34,460 bases of DNA from Methylobacterium sp. J-090 (GTDB taxonomy: Bacteria; Pseudomonadota; Alphaproteobacteria; Rhizobiales; Beijerinckiaceae), in assembly GCF_022829345.1 (NCBI RefSeq), contig NZ_JAKSXV010000049.1, forward strand, positions 1 through 34,460. The letters are read 5' to 3'. Below are positions 15,915-24,502 of the stretch, in pieces. The position numbers were made by a program, and so were the translations under genes. The stretch's first letter is position 1, and each line of letters opens with the position of its first letter. The notes beneath the pieces are model-generated. The model had not been told where the DNA came from. It did not search any database and saw only the letters and a list, made by a program, of their open reading frames with translations.

Positions 15915-16967
15915 ATGAAACTGCCCCGCCGCTTCTTCCAGCCCCTTGCCACCGGCGCGCCGGCCCCGTTCCGTGAGCTTCCGGTGAAGCTCGAGCGGAT
16001 GATCCACTTCGTGCCGCCGCACAACGACAAGGTCCGCGCCCGCGTGCCCGAGCTCGCGGCATCCGTCGACGTGGTGCTGGGCAACCTCGAGGACGCCGTG
16101 CCCGTCGATCAGAAGGAGGCCGCGCGCAAGGGCTTCGTCGCCATGGCGCAGGCCACCGACTTCGCCGCCTCCGGCACCGGCCTGTGGACCCGCATCAACG
16201 CCCTGAACTCGCCCTGGATTCTCGACGACCTGTTCGAGATCGTGTCCCAGGTGGGGGACAAGCTCGACGTGGTGATGGTGCCCAAGGTCGAGGGGCCGTG
16301 GGACATCCACTACGTCGACCAGCTGCTCGCCCAGCTCGAGGCGAAGCACGGGGTCGGCAAGCCCATCCTCGTCCACGCCATCCTGGAGACGGCCGAGGGG
16401 GTCGCCAACGTCGATGCCATCGCCTCCGCCTCCCCGCGCATGCACGGCATGAGCCTCGGACCCGCCGATCTCGCGGCCTCGCGCGGCATGAAGACCACCC
16501 GCGTCGGCGGCGGTCACCCGGATTACCGCGTCATCGCCGACCCGACCACGGACGGTGCCGCCCGCGCCTCCGCCCAGCAGGACCTGTGGCACTACACCAT
16601 CGCGAAAATGGTCGATGCCTGCATGGCCAACGGCCTCAAGGCCTTCTACGGCCCGTTCGGCGACTTCTCCGACGGCGAGGCCTGCGAGGCCCAGTTCCGC
16701 AACGCCTTCCTCATGGGCTGCGCCGGGGCCTGGACGCTCCACCCGAATCAGGTCGCCATCGCCAAGCGCGTCTTCGCGCCCGATCCGGCGGAGGTCGCCT
16801 TCGCGGTGCGGATCGTCGAGGCGATGCCCGACGGCACCGGTGCGGTGATGCTCGACGGCAAGATGCAGGACGACGCCACCTGGAAGCAGGCCAAGGTCAT
16901 CGTCGATCTCGCCCGCCTCGTGGCCGACAAGGACCCGGAGCTGGCCAAGACCTACGGCCTGACGTGA
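15915..16967 (+). CDS. HpcH/HpaI aldolase / malyl-CoA lyase family protein (MclA2-like)
   Basis: 350-residue CitE-like lyase. Motifs include [15 protein letters not shown] (acidic Mg2+ site), [41 protein letters not shown] and the C-terminal LHPNQV. The family cleaves or condenses malyl-CoA, beta-methylmalyl-CoA or citramalyl-CoA. In methylotrophs such enzymes act in the serine cycle or ethylmalonyl-CoA pathway, but this is not the canonical serine-cycle MclA1 sequence as I recall it; a second malyl-CoA lyase or thioesterase role is possible. No CoA-ligase partner is adjacent. The gene stands alone, with an imperfect duplication across its stop and a hairpin behind it. Confidence 0.83.
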   Translation: MKLPRRFFQPLATGAPAPFRELPVKLERMIHFVPPHNDKVRARVPELAASVDVVLGNLEDAVPVDQKEAARKGFVAMAQATDFAASGTGLWTRINALNSPWILDDLFEIVSQVGDKLDVVMVPKVEGPWDIHYVDQLLAQLEAKHGVGKPILVHAILETAEGVANVDAIASASPRMHGMSLGPADLAASRGMKTTRVGGGHPDYRVIADPTTDGAARASAQQDLWHYTIAKMVDACMANGLKAFYGPFGDFSDGEACEAQFRNAFLMGCAGAWTLHPNQVAIAKRVFAPDPAEVAFAVRIVEAMPDGTGAVMLDGKMQDDATWKQAKVIVDLARLVADKDPELAKTYGLT

Positions 16968-16983
16968 GACCGACGGCCTGACG
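16949..16983. repeat. 16-bp duplication spanning the lyase stop codon
   Basis: gacctacggcctgacg (16949-16964) is followed by the TGA stop and then by gaccgacggcctgacg (16968-16983), a copy with one mismatch. Confidence 0.8.
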
Positions 16984-16996
16984 CGGGGCTCCGGTC

Positions 16997-17023
16997 GTCA
17001 TCGGTGGCCTCGCCGCCGATGAC
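16997..17023 (+). terminator. Hairpin terminator-like structure after the lyase gene
   Basis: Arms 16997-17008 and 17012-17023 pair over 12 positions (including one U-G wobble in RNA) around a three-base loop. It lies 30 bases after the stop and about 30 bases before hspQ. No U-tract follows, so termination is tentative. Confidence 0.55.
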
Positions 17024-17053
17024 AACCGCGCCGGGCCGGCTTATCTGACGGGG

Positions 17054-17407
17054 ATGACCGATACGATCTCCGCCACGCCCAAGATGAGAACCGCCAAGTT
17101 CGGCCTGGGCGCCGTGGTCCGCCACCGGATCTACCCGTTCCGCGGCATCGTGTTCGACGTCGATCCGGTGTTCGACAACACCGAGGAATGGTGGCTGGCG
17201 ATCCCCGAGGAGGTCCGGCCGCGCAAGGACCAGCCGTTCTATCACCTGCTCGCCGAGAACGCCGAGAGCGAGTACGTCGCCTACGTCTCCGAGCAGAATC
17301 TCGTCCCCGACACCTCCGGCGAGGCCCTGCGCCACACCGGCATCGCCGAGGTGTTCGAGCGCGACGCGGAAGGCACCTACCGGATGCGCAGCTCCCAAGC
17401 CAACTGA
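17054..17407 (+). CDS. hspQ: Heat shock protein HspQ
   Basis: 117-residue HspQ/YccV-like protein. The core KFGLGAVVRHRIYPFRGIVFDVDPVFDNTEEWW-type segment and YHLLAENAESEYVAYVSEQNL are diagnostic. In E. coli HspQ binds hemimethylated DNA and acts as a specificity factor for Lon. It is monocistronic, ending in a strong terminator. A 15-bp tandem duplication covers its stop. No heat-shock promoter could be identified confidently in the short upstream gap. Confidence 0.95.
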   Translation: MTDTISATPKMRTAKFGLGAVVRHRIYPFRGIVFDVDPVFDNTEEWWLAIPEEVRPRKDQPFYHLLAENAESEYVAYVSEQNLVPDTSGEALRHTGIAEVFERDAEGTYRMRSSQAN

Positions 17408-17428
17408 TCCCTGGCCAACTGATCCCGG
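17399..17428. repeat. 15-bp tandem duplication spanning the hspQ stop
   Basis: gccaactgatccctg (17399-17413) and gccaactgatcccgg (17414-17428), one mismatch. The hspQ TGA (17405-17407) lies in the first copy. Confidence 0.85.
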
Positions 17429-17450
17429 GCCGACCGAGCCGGTTCCGAAG

Positions 17451-17490
17451 ACGAGAAAGGCCGGGCGAGGAATCGCCCGGCCTTTCTCGT
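17451..17490. terminator. Strong bidirectional terminator between hspQ and the IalB-family gene
   Basis: A perfect 18-bp stem (17451-17468 with 17473-17490) closes on a GGAA loop. The arms carry aaa and ttt runs inside (acgagaaagg / cctttctcgt), so transcripts from either side end in U-rich sequence. It separates two convergent genes. Confidence 0.9.
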
Positions 17491-17546
17491 GTCCGATGCC
17501 GTCGGATCGCGGCCGGGCCGCGATCCGATCTGCGCGATCAGGATTT

Positions 17547-17574
17547 GGACATCAGGGCTTGGATATCAGGGCTT
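17547..17574. repeat. 14-bp tandem duplication spanning the IalB-family stop
   Basis: ggacatcagggctt (17547-17560) and ggatatcagggctt (17561-17574), one mismatch. The stop codon of the minus-strand gene (17566-17568) lies in the second copy. Confidence 0.8.
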
Positions 17575-18348
17575 GGGCGGAGCGGCCGGGGCGCCGGCAC
17601 CGGCCGCGTTCTGCTGCTCGAGCTTCTTGCGCGTCTCCTCGGCGCGCTTCTCCATCTCGGCCTGGAGCTTCTTCTGCTGGTCTTCCAGGACCTTCGGGTC
17701 GATGGCCGGGCCGTCGAAGGCCTTGCCGAAGCCGGCGAGCGGCACCGCGAAGGTGACCTCGCGCTGGGTCTGGTTCTGGACGCTGACGTTGAGGGTGGTG
17801 CCCTTCTTCATCGCGTTGACGACGTCGTTGCTCACGCCGCCGGCTTCGGCGAAGCAGCCGTTGGGGAAGCAGACGGCGAACTTGCCCGGCGTGCCCTGCT
17901 GGCCGTCGATGGTGAAGCGGATGCCGGGCTGCAGCAGCAGGCCGAGCGGCAGCAGGTAGCGCACCACGCGCACGTTCTGCTGGGCGTTCTTCATGTCGTA
18001 GACGGCGACGGCGAGCACCGGCTGGCCCTGGTCCGAAACGAAGTCGCGGGTGGTGTAGCAGACGTCCGTGGCGCTCGCCTGATCCTTGCCGCAGACCTTG
18101 GTCCACTCGGTCTGGGACGGCTCGGACTTCACGTTGACGGTCTGGGGACCGGTCTGCTGCTGCGCCATGCCGCCGCCCGCGGGCGCGGCCGGAGCCGCCG
18201 GGGCGGGGGCCGCCGGCGCCGGGGCGGCCGGCTTGGGCTTGGCGGCCTGCGCCAGGGCGGACCCGGCAAGACCCGATCCGGCAAGACCCGCCAGGGCGAG
18301 GAACGCGGCGATGCGCAGCGGGCGCGCGGGACGGTTGGCGAAGGACAT
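17566..18348 (-). CDS. Invasion-associated locus B (IalB) family exported protein
   Basis: 260-residue exported protein. Residues 1-33 form a signal peptide (NRPARPLRIAAFLALAG... ending ALA|QA), followed by a Pro/Ala-rich linker to about residue 60. The IalB domain follows, with WTKVCGKD, CYTTRDFVSDQG, RYLLPLGLLLQPGIRF, and the cysteine pair FAVCFPNGCFAEAG. The C-terminus is a charged helix, probably a coiled coil (LEDQQKKLQAEMEKRAEETRK). The Bartonella namesake is linked to erythrocyte invasion, but the family is widespread in free-living alphaproteobacteria and its role there is unknown. The start has AAGGGG ten bases upstream. A 15-bp in-frame duplication (18263-18292) lies in the signal peptide. 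Confidence 0.88.
   Translation of the reverse strand: MSFANRPARPLRIAAFLALAGLAGSGLAGSALAQAAKPKPAAPAPAAPAPAAPAAPAGGGMAQQQTGPQTVNVKSEPSQTEWTKVCGKDQASATDVCYTTRDFVSDQGQPVLAVAVYDMKNAQQNVRVVRYLLPLGLLLQPGIRFTIDGQQGTPGKFAVCFPNGCFAEAGGVSNDVVNAMKKGTTLNVSVQNQTQREVTFAVPLAGFGKAFDGPAIDPKVLEDQQKKLQAEMEKRAEETRKKLEQQNAAGAGAPAAPPKP
18263..18292. repeat. 15-bp in-frame duplication in the IalB signal peptide
   Basis: ccggcaagacccgat (18263-18277) and ccggcaagacccgcc (18278-18292) encode the doubled GLAGS-type unit in the hydrophobic core of the signal peptide. Confidence 0.75.
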
Positions 18349-18699
18349 CAGGTCTGACCCCTTGGAATTCGACGGACTTGGGAATGGATTCGGGATTTCA
18401 GCGGATTTGGCAATTCCGCGGACTTTTGGATGGCGCGCGAACGGGACGCCGGGTCTCGGCGGGCGCTTGAACTGACACGACATGGCGACGACGGACCCGA
18501 TTCCTGCGCCGGTCCGAGGCCCCCCGCCGGGAGATCGGAAAGTGTCCCGACCCCGCCTGAACGATTGCGCGGCCTGCTTTCCCTCGGAATGCGGCGAAGA
18601 CATGACACCGGCCCCGTTCGGGCCGGGCGCGAAGGCCGGGTTAAGGTTGGCTTAACCCTAAGGGTTCATGAACGCAGGGCAGCGGGAGTTCAAGCGCAC
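18349..18699. promoter_or_regulatory. Divergent promoter region, IalB-family gene / acyl-CoA-synthetase-like gene
   Basis: About 350 bp without a supported gene. The left part (18360-18430) is AT-richer and has a loose repetition of cgga(c/t)tt(g/t). The right part holds a CtrA-type box at 18641-18656. No confident sigma-70 promoter is called. Confidence 0.5.
18638..18658 (+). promoter_or_regulatory. CtrA-type binding site
   Basis: TTAAGGTTGGCTTAAC (18641-18656) fits the TTAA-N7-TTAAC consensus of the alphaproteobacterial cell-cycle regulator CtrA. It is also an inverted repeat (gggttaag/cttaaccc). It lies about 45 bases upstream of the GTG at 18700, a position from which CtrA could act on that gene. 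TTAA is rare in DNA of this GC content, making chance less likely. Function is inferred. Confidence 0.6.
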
Positions 18700-20094
18700 G
18701 TGTCGGCGCAACCAGTCATCTCATCTCTCCTCTCATCCCTCCCCCCAGGCCTCGCCACCGGTTCCGCCGCTGCGCCCCGCCGCCCCACCCTCGTGGACCT
18801 GGCGGCCCTGGAGGCGGCCATCCCTCCGCCTCCGTCCGGGCCGCATGTGCCCCCGGCCGGCCCACGGGAGAGGCGCGACGCCCCTTCACGCACCCAGCGG
18901 CTGTGCACCCTGCTGGCCGCCACGGCCTACGCCCATCCGCAACGCATCGCCCTCGTCGATCCGCCGGGCAAGCCCCTCTGGAGCGGGCGACCGGCCATCA
19001 CCTGGACCTACGGCGCCGCCGCCGAGATCGTGGCGCGCCTCGCCAACGGCCTGCGCGGCTGGCGGCTGCCGGCCGAGAGCCGGATCGGAATCGCCCTGCC
19101 GGGCGGGGTCGAGGGGGCGCTCGCCCTCCTGGCGGTGGAGGCGGCCGGCCACGTTCCCTGCCTCCTGCCCGCGGCGCTCGACGAGGACGGCCTCGTCGCC
19201 GCCGTCCAGGCCGCCGGCATCAGCGCCGTCCTGACCCAGGCCCGCTTCGGCGCGAGCCGTCCGGCCGAGCGCCTGTGCCGGGTGGCGGCGCGCTACTTCG
19301 GCCTGCGCTACCTCGCCGCCTTCGGGCCGGACGTGCCGGACGGGGTGATCAACCTCGACGCCATGGTGCTGGATCAGTCCGGCGGCCCGTTCGCCCCGGG
19401 TCCGGGCGGGTTCGTCAGCTTCGCCGGCGGCGACCCCACCCGGCCGATCCATCGCAGCGGCGACGCCCTCCTGGCGGCCATCGCCGCGCACCGCGTCGCC
19501 GCCCGGATGGCGCCCGGCGCGCGCCTCCTCACCCTCCTGCCGGGCAGCGACCTGCGCGGCCTCGTCACCGGCCTCGGGGCCGCCCTGGTGGCGGGCGCCA
19601 CCTTCGAGCCGATGCCGGTGTTCGAGGCGGCCGCCTTCACCGAGGCCCTGGAGCGGCCGGTGCCGACCCACCTCGTGGTGCCGGCGGCCCTCGAGGCCAA
19701 CCTCGCCGCCAGCCGCCTGCCCGCGACGCTCGCCGGCATCCTCCTGGTCCACCGCGTTCCGTCCCGCTTCCCGCCGCGCCGTCTGCCCTCCCGGCCGGAC
19801 GCGCCGCGGGTGATCGACGTGGTCGCCTTCGAGGAGATCGTCCTCCTCACCGGCGCGCGGGCCGGCAGCGACGTTGCCCTCACCCTGGCGGCGCCCGAGC
19901 GGGCCAACCCCGCCTCGACCCTGATGAGCCTGCGCCGCGAGGTCGACGGCACCCTCGCCTTCCGTGGCCGCGCCTGCCATGCGGGACCGTTGCAACGCGG
20001 CATCCCCCAGCCGGACTTCGTCGATGCCTGGCTGTCCTCGCCGTTCCGGGCCCCCGTCGACGACGGTCAGGCCACGGGGATCATCCGCGATTGA
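18700..20094 (+). CDS. Degenerate acyl-CoA-synthetase/AMP-binding-like protein
   Basis: 464-residue protein with the outline of an adenylate-forming enzyme N-terminal domain: AAATAYAHPQRIALVD, then TWTYGAAAEIVARLANGLRG and RIGIALPGGVEGALALLAVEAAGHVPCLLP, as in acyl-CoA ligases. However, the ATP-binding P-loop (normally S/T-SGTTGxPK) appears as FVSFAGGDPTRPIHRS, the later TE and RTGD motifs are not seen, and the C-terminal lid domain is missing. It probably does not adenylate and may bind or regulate. The GTG at 18700 has GGGAG 11 bases upstream; the in-frame sequence back to 18430 looks non-coding. A CtrA-type box precedes it. Confidence 0.7.
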   Translation: MSAQPVISSLLSSLPPGLATGSAAAPRRPTLVDLAALEAAIPPPPSGPHVPPAGPRERRDAPSRTQRLCTLLAATAYAHPQRIALVDPPGKPLWSGRPAITWTYGAAAEIVARLANGLRGWRLPAESRIGIALPGGVEGALALLAVEAAGHVPCLLPAALDEDGLVAAVQAAGISAVLTQARFGASRPAERLCRVAARYFGLRYLAAFGPDVPDGVINLDAMVLDQSGGPFAPGPGGFVSFAGGDPTRPIHRSGDALLAAIAAHRVAARMAPGARLLTLLPGSDLRGLVTGLGAALVAGATFEPMPVFEAAAFTEALERPVPTHLVVPAALEANLAASRLPATLAGILLVHRVPSRFPPRRLPSRPDAPRVIDVVAFEEIVLLTGARAGSDVALTLAAPERANPASTLMSLRREVDGTLAFRGRACHAGPLQRGIPQPDFVDAWLSSPFRAPVDDGQATGIIRD

Positions 20095-20358
20095 TGCATC
20101 GCACGCCCAAGACCCCGAAAACGCACGCCAGGCGTCATAATTTCGAAACCCGATCTTCACCCTGGTAACGAATCGACTCCGTTTCTGGGAAAATGATCTT
20201 TCTCAGCGGCTTGAGAGATGAATCCGATGTGATGGATGAGATCGGAGCGCCGGGCCGCACGTCCATCCGGCCCGCAACGGTCATGAGAACCCCGATTTTG
20301 CGCCAGCGAACCAATCGTCGCCGTGTGTGTTGTCACACAGGTCCCTTCCCAAGGGACG
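20095..20358. other. AT-richer intergenic region before the receiver-like gene
   Basis: About 260 bp with lower GC content than either neighbour. Small palindromes occur near the end: tgtg/caca around 20323-20339 and the gtccctt/aagggac hairpin at 20341-20357. No gene is supported here; it probably carries the promoter of the downstream gene. Confidence 0.4.
20341..20357 (+). promoter_or_regulatory. Hairpin sequestering a ribosome binding site
   Basis: gtccctt (20341-20347) pairs with aagggac (20351-20357) around a ccc loop. The right arm contains the only Shine-Dalgarno-like sequence (aaggga) and ends one base before the ATG at 20359. Folding would hide the ribosome binding site, so translation may be conditional. 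Inferred. Confidence 0.45.
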
Positions 20359-20724
20359 ATGGATGGATTACCGCTGACGCTCATGGGTGCGCTGCAACAG
20401 GTTCTCGTTGTCGATGATGGCCATCGGGCCATCGACCGCTCGCTGGCCGCAGAGCTCGCGGAGCTCGGCTATGCCAGCGTCACCGCTTCCCTGGAGGCGG
20501 CGCACGACGTGCTCGCGGTCATCGCGCGCCCGGCCGCCATTCTCCTCCAGACGTCCTCGCGCGATCCCGCCTACGCGCTGCTGTCCGAGCGCCTGCGGGA
20601 GCAGATGCGCCAGGCCGGCATTCCGGTCATCGTCGTGGACGAGGTCATGGCCGGCCAGGCCGGCACGCGCATCGATCTCCAGAGCGAGATCGGCCCCTAC
20701 GTCCTGAACGAGCCCGATCTCTGA
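20359..20724 (+). CDS. Receiver-like protein lacking the phosphoacceptor aspartate
   Basis: 121-residue single-domain protein with a response-regulator receiver pattern: QVLVVDDGHRAID (acidic pair Asp19-Asp20), an amphipathic helix, then the third strand ILLQTS, where the phosphorylated Asp is replaced by Gln64. A later strand IPVIVVDEV and a helix follow; the usual Lys is not obvious. It is therefore probably a pseudo-receiver acting by protein binding. ATG 20359 is chosen for its aaggga; GTG 20323 and ATG 20383 are alternatives. A hairpin terminator follows. No kinase is adjacent. Confidence 0.65.
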   Translation: MDGLPLTLMGALQQVLVVDDGHRAIDRSLAAELAELGYASVTASLEAAHDVLAVIARPAAILLQTSSRDPAYALLSERLREQMRQAGIPVIVVDEVMAGQAGTRIDLQSEIGPYVLNEPDL

Positions 20725-20818
20725 TCATCGTTCGCTTCGTCCGCCCGCGCTCAGCGCGATGCGGAAAAGCTTGAGCATCCGGTCGTAACCGGCGATCGTA
20801 CAACGGAATTCTGCCTCG

Positions 20819-20844
20819 ACGGGCGCGCTGGAAAGCGCGCCCGT
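20819..20844 (+). terminator. Hairpin terminator after the receiver-like gene
   Basis: acgggcgcgct (20819-20829) pairs perfectly with 20834-20844 around a GGAA loop and is followed by a short T-run (ttt). It lies between the convergent receiver-like gene and mfd. Confidence 0.75.
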
Positions 20845-20865
20845 TTCGCGTTCGGGCGCGCTGCG

Positions 20866-20913
20866 TCGTCAGGCGGCCTCTGTCGTCAGGCGGCCTTCAT
20901 CGTCAGGCGGCCT
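20866..20913. repeat. Triplicated 17-bp unit spanning the mfd stop
   Basis: tcgtcaggcggcct occurs at 20866-20879, 20883-20896 and 20900-20913, with a 17-bp period. The mfd stop (20903-20905) lies in the third copy, so the other two are downstream duplicates of the gene's end. Confidence 0.9.
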
Positions 20914-23900
20914 TGGCCTTCCTGGCATGGGCGATCTTCGACAGCTCGCGCAGGATCGTGGTGGTGATCTTGAGGCGTTCCGGGATCGAGTCGAGGTCGC
21001 GGATGAACACGATGCTCATGTCCGGGCGCACCTTGGCGAAGGACGCCTGCCCCGCGACGTAGGCCACCAGCCCCTGCGGGTTGGCGAACGACTTGTCGCG
21101 GAAATGCACCACGGCACCCTTGGGACCGGCCTCGACCTTCTCGACGTTGCAGTCGCGGCACAGGATCTTGATGGTGACGATTCTGAGGAGCTGCTCCACC
21201 TCCGGCGGCAGCGGCCCGAACCGGTCGATGAGCTCGGCTCCGAAGCTCTCCATCTCGGCGTCGTTCTCCAGAGTGGAGAGCCGGCGGTAGAGTCCGAGGC
21301 GGACGGTGAGATCCTCGACGTAATCCTCCGGGATCGTGACGGGGGCGCCCAGCGCGATGGTGGGCGACCAGGCCTCCTCCACCGGCTCGTCGATGCCGGC
21401 CTTCAGGGCCGTGACGGCGTCCTCCAGCATCTGCTGGTAGAGCTCGTAGCCGACCTCCTTGATGTGGCCCGACTGGGCGTCGCCGAGCAGGTTGCCCGCG
21501 CCCCGGATGTCGAGGTCGTGGGAGGCCAGCTGGAAGCCGGCGCCGAGGGTGTCGAGGGTCTGGAGCACCGTGAGGCGCTTTTCCGCCTGCACCGTCAGGG
21601 TGCGGTTGGCCGGCGTGGTGAACAGGGCGTAGGCCCGCGCCTTGGCGCGCCCGACGCGGCCGCGCAGCTGGTAGAGCTGGGCCAGACCGAACATGTCGGC
21701 CCGGTGGACGATGAGCGTGTTGGCGGTCGGGATGTCGAGGCCGGATTCGACGATGGTGGTCGAGAGCAGCACGTCGTACTTGCCCTCGTAGAAGGCCGTC
21801 ATCACGTCCTCGAGCTGCCCGGCCGCCATCTGGCCGTGGGCGACCGCCACGGTGGTCTCGGGCATCTCGGTGTCGAGGAAGCGCTTGACCTCGGCCAGGT
21901 CCTCGATGCGCGGCACCACGTAGAACGACTGGCCGCCGCGATAGCGCTCGCGCAGGAGCGCCTCGCGGACGAGGAGCGGATCGAACGGCGTCACGGAGGT
22001 GCGCACGGCCAGGCGGTCCACCGGCGGCGTCGCGATGATCGAGAGCTCGCGCACCCCCGTCATGGCGAGCTGCAGGGTGCGGGGGATCGGCGTCGCCGAC
22101 AGGGTCAGCACGTGGACATCCGCCTGGAGCGCCTTGAGGCGCTCCTTGTGGGCCACGCCGAAATGCTGCTCCTCGTCGACGATGATGAGGCCGAGATCCT
22201 TGAACGTGATGGCCTTGGCCAGCAGCGCGTGGGTGCCGACGACAATGTCGACGGTGCCGGCGGCGATGCCGGCCCGGTTCTGCTTCATCTCGGCGGCGGA
22301 GACGAAGCGCGAGAGCTGCGCCACCTGAACCGGCAACCCCTTGAAGCGCTCGGCGAAGGTCCGGAAATGCTGGCGCGCCAGGAGGGTGGTGGGCACCACC
22401 ACCGCCACCTGCTTGCCCCCCATGGCGCCGGCGAACGCCGCGCGCAGGGCCACCTCGGTCTTGCCGAAGCCGACATCGCCGCAGACGAGGCGGTCCATGG
22501 GCCGGCCGGCATTGAGGTCGGTGAGCACGGCATCGATGGCCGCGGCCTGATCCTCGGTCTCGTTGAAGGCGAAGCGCGCGGCGAACTCGTCGGTGAGCCC
22601 CTCCGGCGCGTGGAGCCGGGGCGCCTGACGGACGAAGCGTTCGGCGGCGACCTTGATGAGCTGGCCGGCCATCTCGAGGATGCGCTTCTTCATCTTGGCC
22701 TTGCGGGCCTGCCAGGCACCGCCGCCGAGGCGGTCGAGGGCGACCTCCGCGTCCTCCGAGCCGTAGCGCGTCAGGAGCTCGATGTTCTCCACGGGCAGGA
22801 GCAGCAGGCCGCCGGCATACTGGATCTCCAGGCAATCGTGCGGGGCGCCCGCGGCCGTCACCGTCTTCAAACCGATGAACCGGCCGATGCCGTGATCGGC
22901 ATGGACCACGAGGTCGCCCGGCTGGAGCGCCTGGACCTCGAGGATGATGTCCTGCGGGCGCTTGGCCTTGCGCTTCTGGCGCACGAGGCGGTCGCCGAGG
23001 ATGTCGCCTTCCGAGATCACCGCGAGCTTGTCGACGATGAAGCCGGATTCGAGACCCCACACCGCGATTCCCACGTCGCTGCCGCGCTTGAGCGCGTTCA
23101 CCGCCGTCAGGGTGTTGATGGCGATGGGCTTCCTGAGGCCGTGGTCGCCGAGCACGCTGCACAGGCGGTCGCGCGAGCCGTCGGACCAGGATCCCAGGAT
23201 CACGTGATGCCCGGATCCCTGGAGGTCCTTCACATGGGCCACGGCGGCGTCGAACACGCTCGCGGCCTCATCCGCGCGCTCGGCCGCGAAGGTGCGTCCC
23301 GCCCGGCCCTCGCAATCGATGGTCAGGCGCTCCGGGCTCTCGGGCACGGAGAACGGCGAGAGCCGGGCCACCGACGCCGCCGCCACACGGTCGCGCCACT
23401 CGTTGGGTGTGAGGTAGAGGGCGGAGGGCTTCAGGGGCTTGTAGGGGGCGACACCGGGGGACGGCGTCTTCACCGCCTCGGCGCGGGCGTCGAAATAGTC
23501 GCGGATCAGGGTGAGGCGCTCGGCGGCCGCCTCCTCGACCTGCGCGTCGAACACCATCGGCACGCCGGCGACGTAGTCGAACAGGGTGTCGAGGTGGTCG
23601 TAGAACAGGGGCATCCAGTGCTCGAGGCCGGCATAGCGCCGGCCCTCGCTGATGGTCTCGTAGAGGCGGTCGTCGCGGGTCGCCGCGCCGAAGCTCCCGA
23701 TATAGCCCTGGCGGAAGCGCCGGATGGTCTCGGTGGTGAGCTGCACCTCGCTCATGGGCACGAGGTCGAGGGAGCGCAATTGCCCGATGGTGCGCTGGGT
23801 CTCGGGATCGAAGGCGCGGATCGATTCGAGGGTATCGCCGAAGAAGTCGAGGCGGATCGGGTTCGGCAGCCCCGGCGGCGACAGGTCGAGGATGCCGCCG

Positions 23901-24502
23901 CGCACGGCATATTCGCCGGTGTCCCGCACCGTCCCCGTGCGCAGAAAGCCGTTAGCCTCGACCCAGGCGGTGACCCGCTCCATCGGCACCACGTTGCCGA
24001 TGGCGGCCGAGAACGTCTCGACGGCGATCTTCTCTCGGGGCGGCACCCTCTGAATCAAAGCGTTCACGGTGGTGCAGAGGATGCGCGGCTGCTCCTCCGA
24101 CGAGCGCGAGCGGGACAGGCGCGACAGGGCGGTCATGCGCTGGGCCGCGATGGCGGCGTTCGGCGAGACCCGGTCGTAGGGCTGGCAGTCCCAGGCCGGG
24201 ACGCTCATGGCCTCGATCTCGGGGGCGACGAACTTCAGGGCGTTGACGAAGGCGGCCGAGCGCCCGGAATCGCGCGCCACGTGGACGAGGACCGCCGGCC
24301 CCTCGAAAGTCCGGCTGAGCGCCCGGGCGAGATCGGCCACCACCACGGCGTCGAATCCTTCCGGCACGTTGGCGAGCGTCGGGCTGTCGCCGCGCTTGAG
24401 CGCCTCCAGCGCCCGGGCGAGGGCCCCGGATTTCGGCAGGGCGAAGCGCGCCGTCTGCGGCTTCGAGGCGGGCGCGGGGGCTTTGGGCTGGGGTTTTGCC
24501 AT
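20903..24502 (-). CDS. mfd: Transcription-repair coupling factor Mfd
   Basis: 1199-residue DNA translocase that removes RNA polymerase stalled at lesions and recruits UvrA for strand-specific repair. Domain order: the UvrB-like N-terminal module, the RNA-polymerase-interacting CarD/TRCF domain (LQPGDLVVHADHGIGRFIG, about 525-545), then RecG-like helicase motifs with Walker A GDVGFGKTE (near residue 674) and the DEEQHFG Walker B. Further motifs are SATPIPRTLQLA and QLRGRVGR. A TRCF C-terminal domain closes it. Length is as expected. It lies downstream of sdhE on the same strand. The extreme C-terminus (RKAKAA) and stop are followed by tandem copies of the terminal bases. Confidence 0.98.
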   Translation of the reverse strand: MAKPQPKAPAPASKPQTARFALPKSGALARALEALKRGDSPTLANVPEGFDAVVVADLARALSRTFEGPAVLVHVARDSGRSAAFVNALKFVAPEIEAMSVPAWDCQPYDRVSPNAAIAAQRMTALSRLSRSRSSEEQPRILCTTVNALIQRVPPREKIAVETFSAAIGNVVPMERVTAWVEANGFLRTGTVRDTGEYAVRGGILDLSPPGLPNPIRLDFFGDTLESIRAFDPETQRTIGQLRSLDLVPMSEVQLTTETIRRFRQGYIGSFGAATRDDRLYETISEGRRYAGLEHWMPLFYDHLDTLFDYVAGVPMVFDAQVEEAAAERLTLIRDYFDARAEAVKTPSPGVAPYKPLKPSALYLTPNEWRDRVAAASVARLSPFSVPESPERLTIDCEGRAGRTFAAERADEAASVFDAAVAHVKDLQGSGHHVILGSWSDGSRDRLCSVLGDHGLRKPIAINTLTAVNALKRGSDVGIAVWGLESGFIVDKLAVISEGDILGDRLVRQKRKAKRPQDIILEVQALQPGDLVVHADHGIGRFIGLKTVTAAGAPHDCLEIQYAGGLLLLPVENIELLTRYGSEDAEVALDRLGGGAWQARKAKMKKRILEMAGQLIKVAAERFVRQAPRLHAPEGLTDEFAARFAFNETEDQAAAIDAVLTDLNAGRPMDRLVCGDVGFGKTEVALRAAFAGAMGGKQVAVVVPTTLLARQHFRTFAERFKGLPVQVAQLSRFVSAAEMKQNRAGIAAGTVDIVVGTHALLAKAITFKDLGLIIVDEEQHFGVAHKERLKALQADVHVLTLSATPIPRTLQLAMTGVRELSIIATPPVDRLAVRTSVTPFDPLLVREALLRERYRGGQSFYVVPRIEDLAEVKRFLDTEMPETTVAVAHGQMAAGQLEDVMTAFYEGKYDVLLSTTIVESGLDIPTANTLIVHRADMFGLAQLYQLRGRVGRAKARAYALFTTPANRTLTVQAEKRLTVLQTLDTLGAGFQLASHDLDIRGAGNLLGDAQSGHIKEVGYELYQQMLEDAVTALKAGIDEPVEEAWSPTIALGAPVTIPEDYVEDLTVRLGLYRRLSTLENDAEMESFGAELIDRFGPLPPEVEQLLRIVTIKILCRDCNVEKVEAGPKGAVVHFRDKSFANPQGLVAYVAGQASFAKVRPDMSIVFIRDLDSIPERLKITTTILRELSKIAHARKAKAA

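Noticed and set aside
20193..20417. A 74-residue plus-strand frame before the receiver-like gene
   Set aside because: No ribosome binding site or domain, and it overlaps the better-supported gene in another frame.
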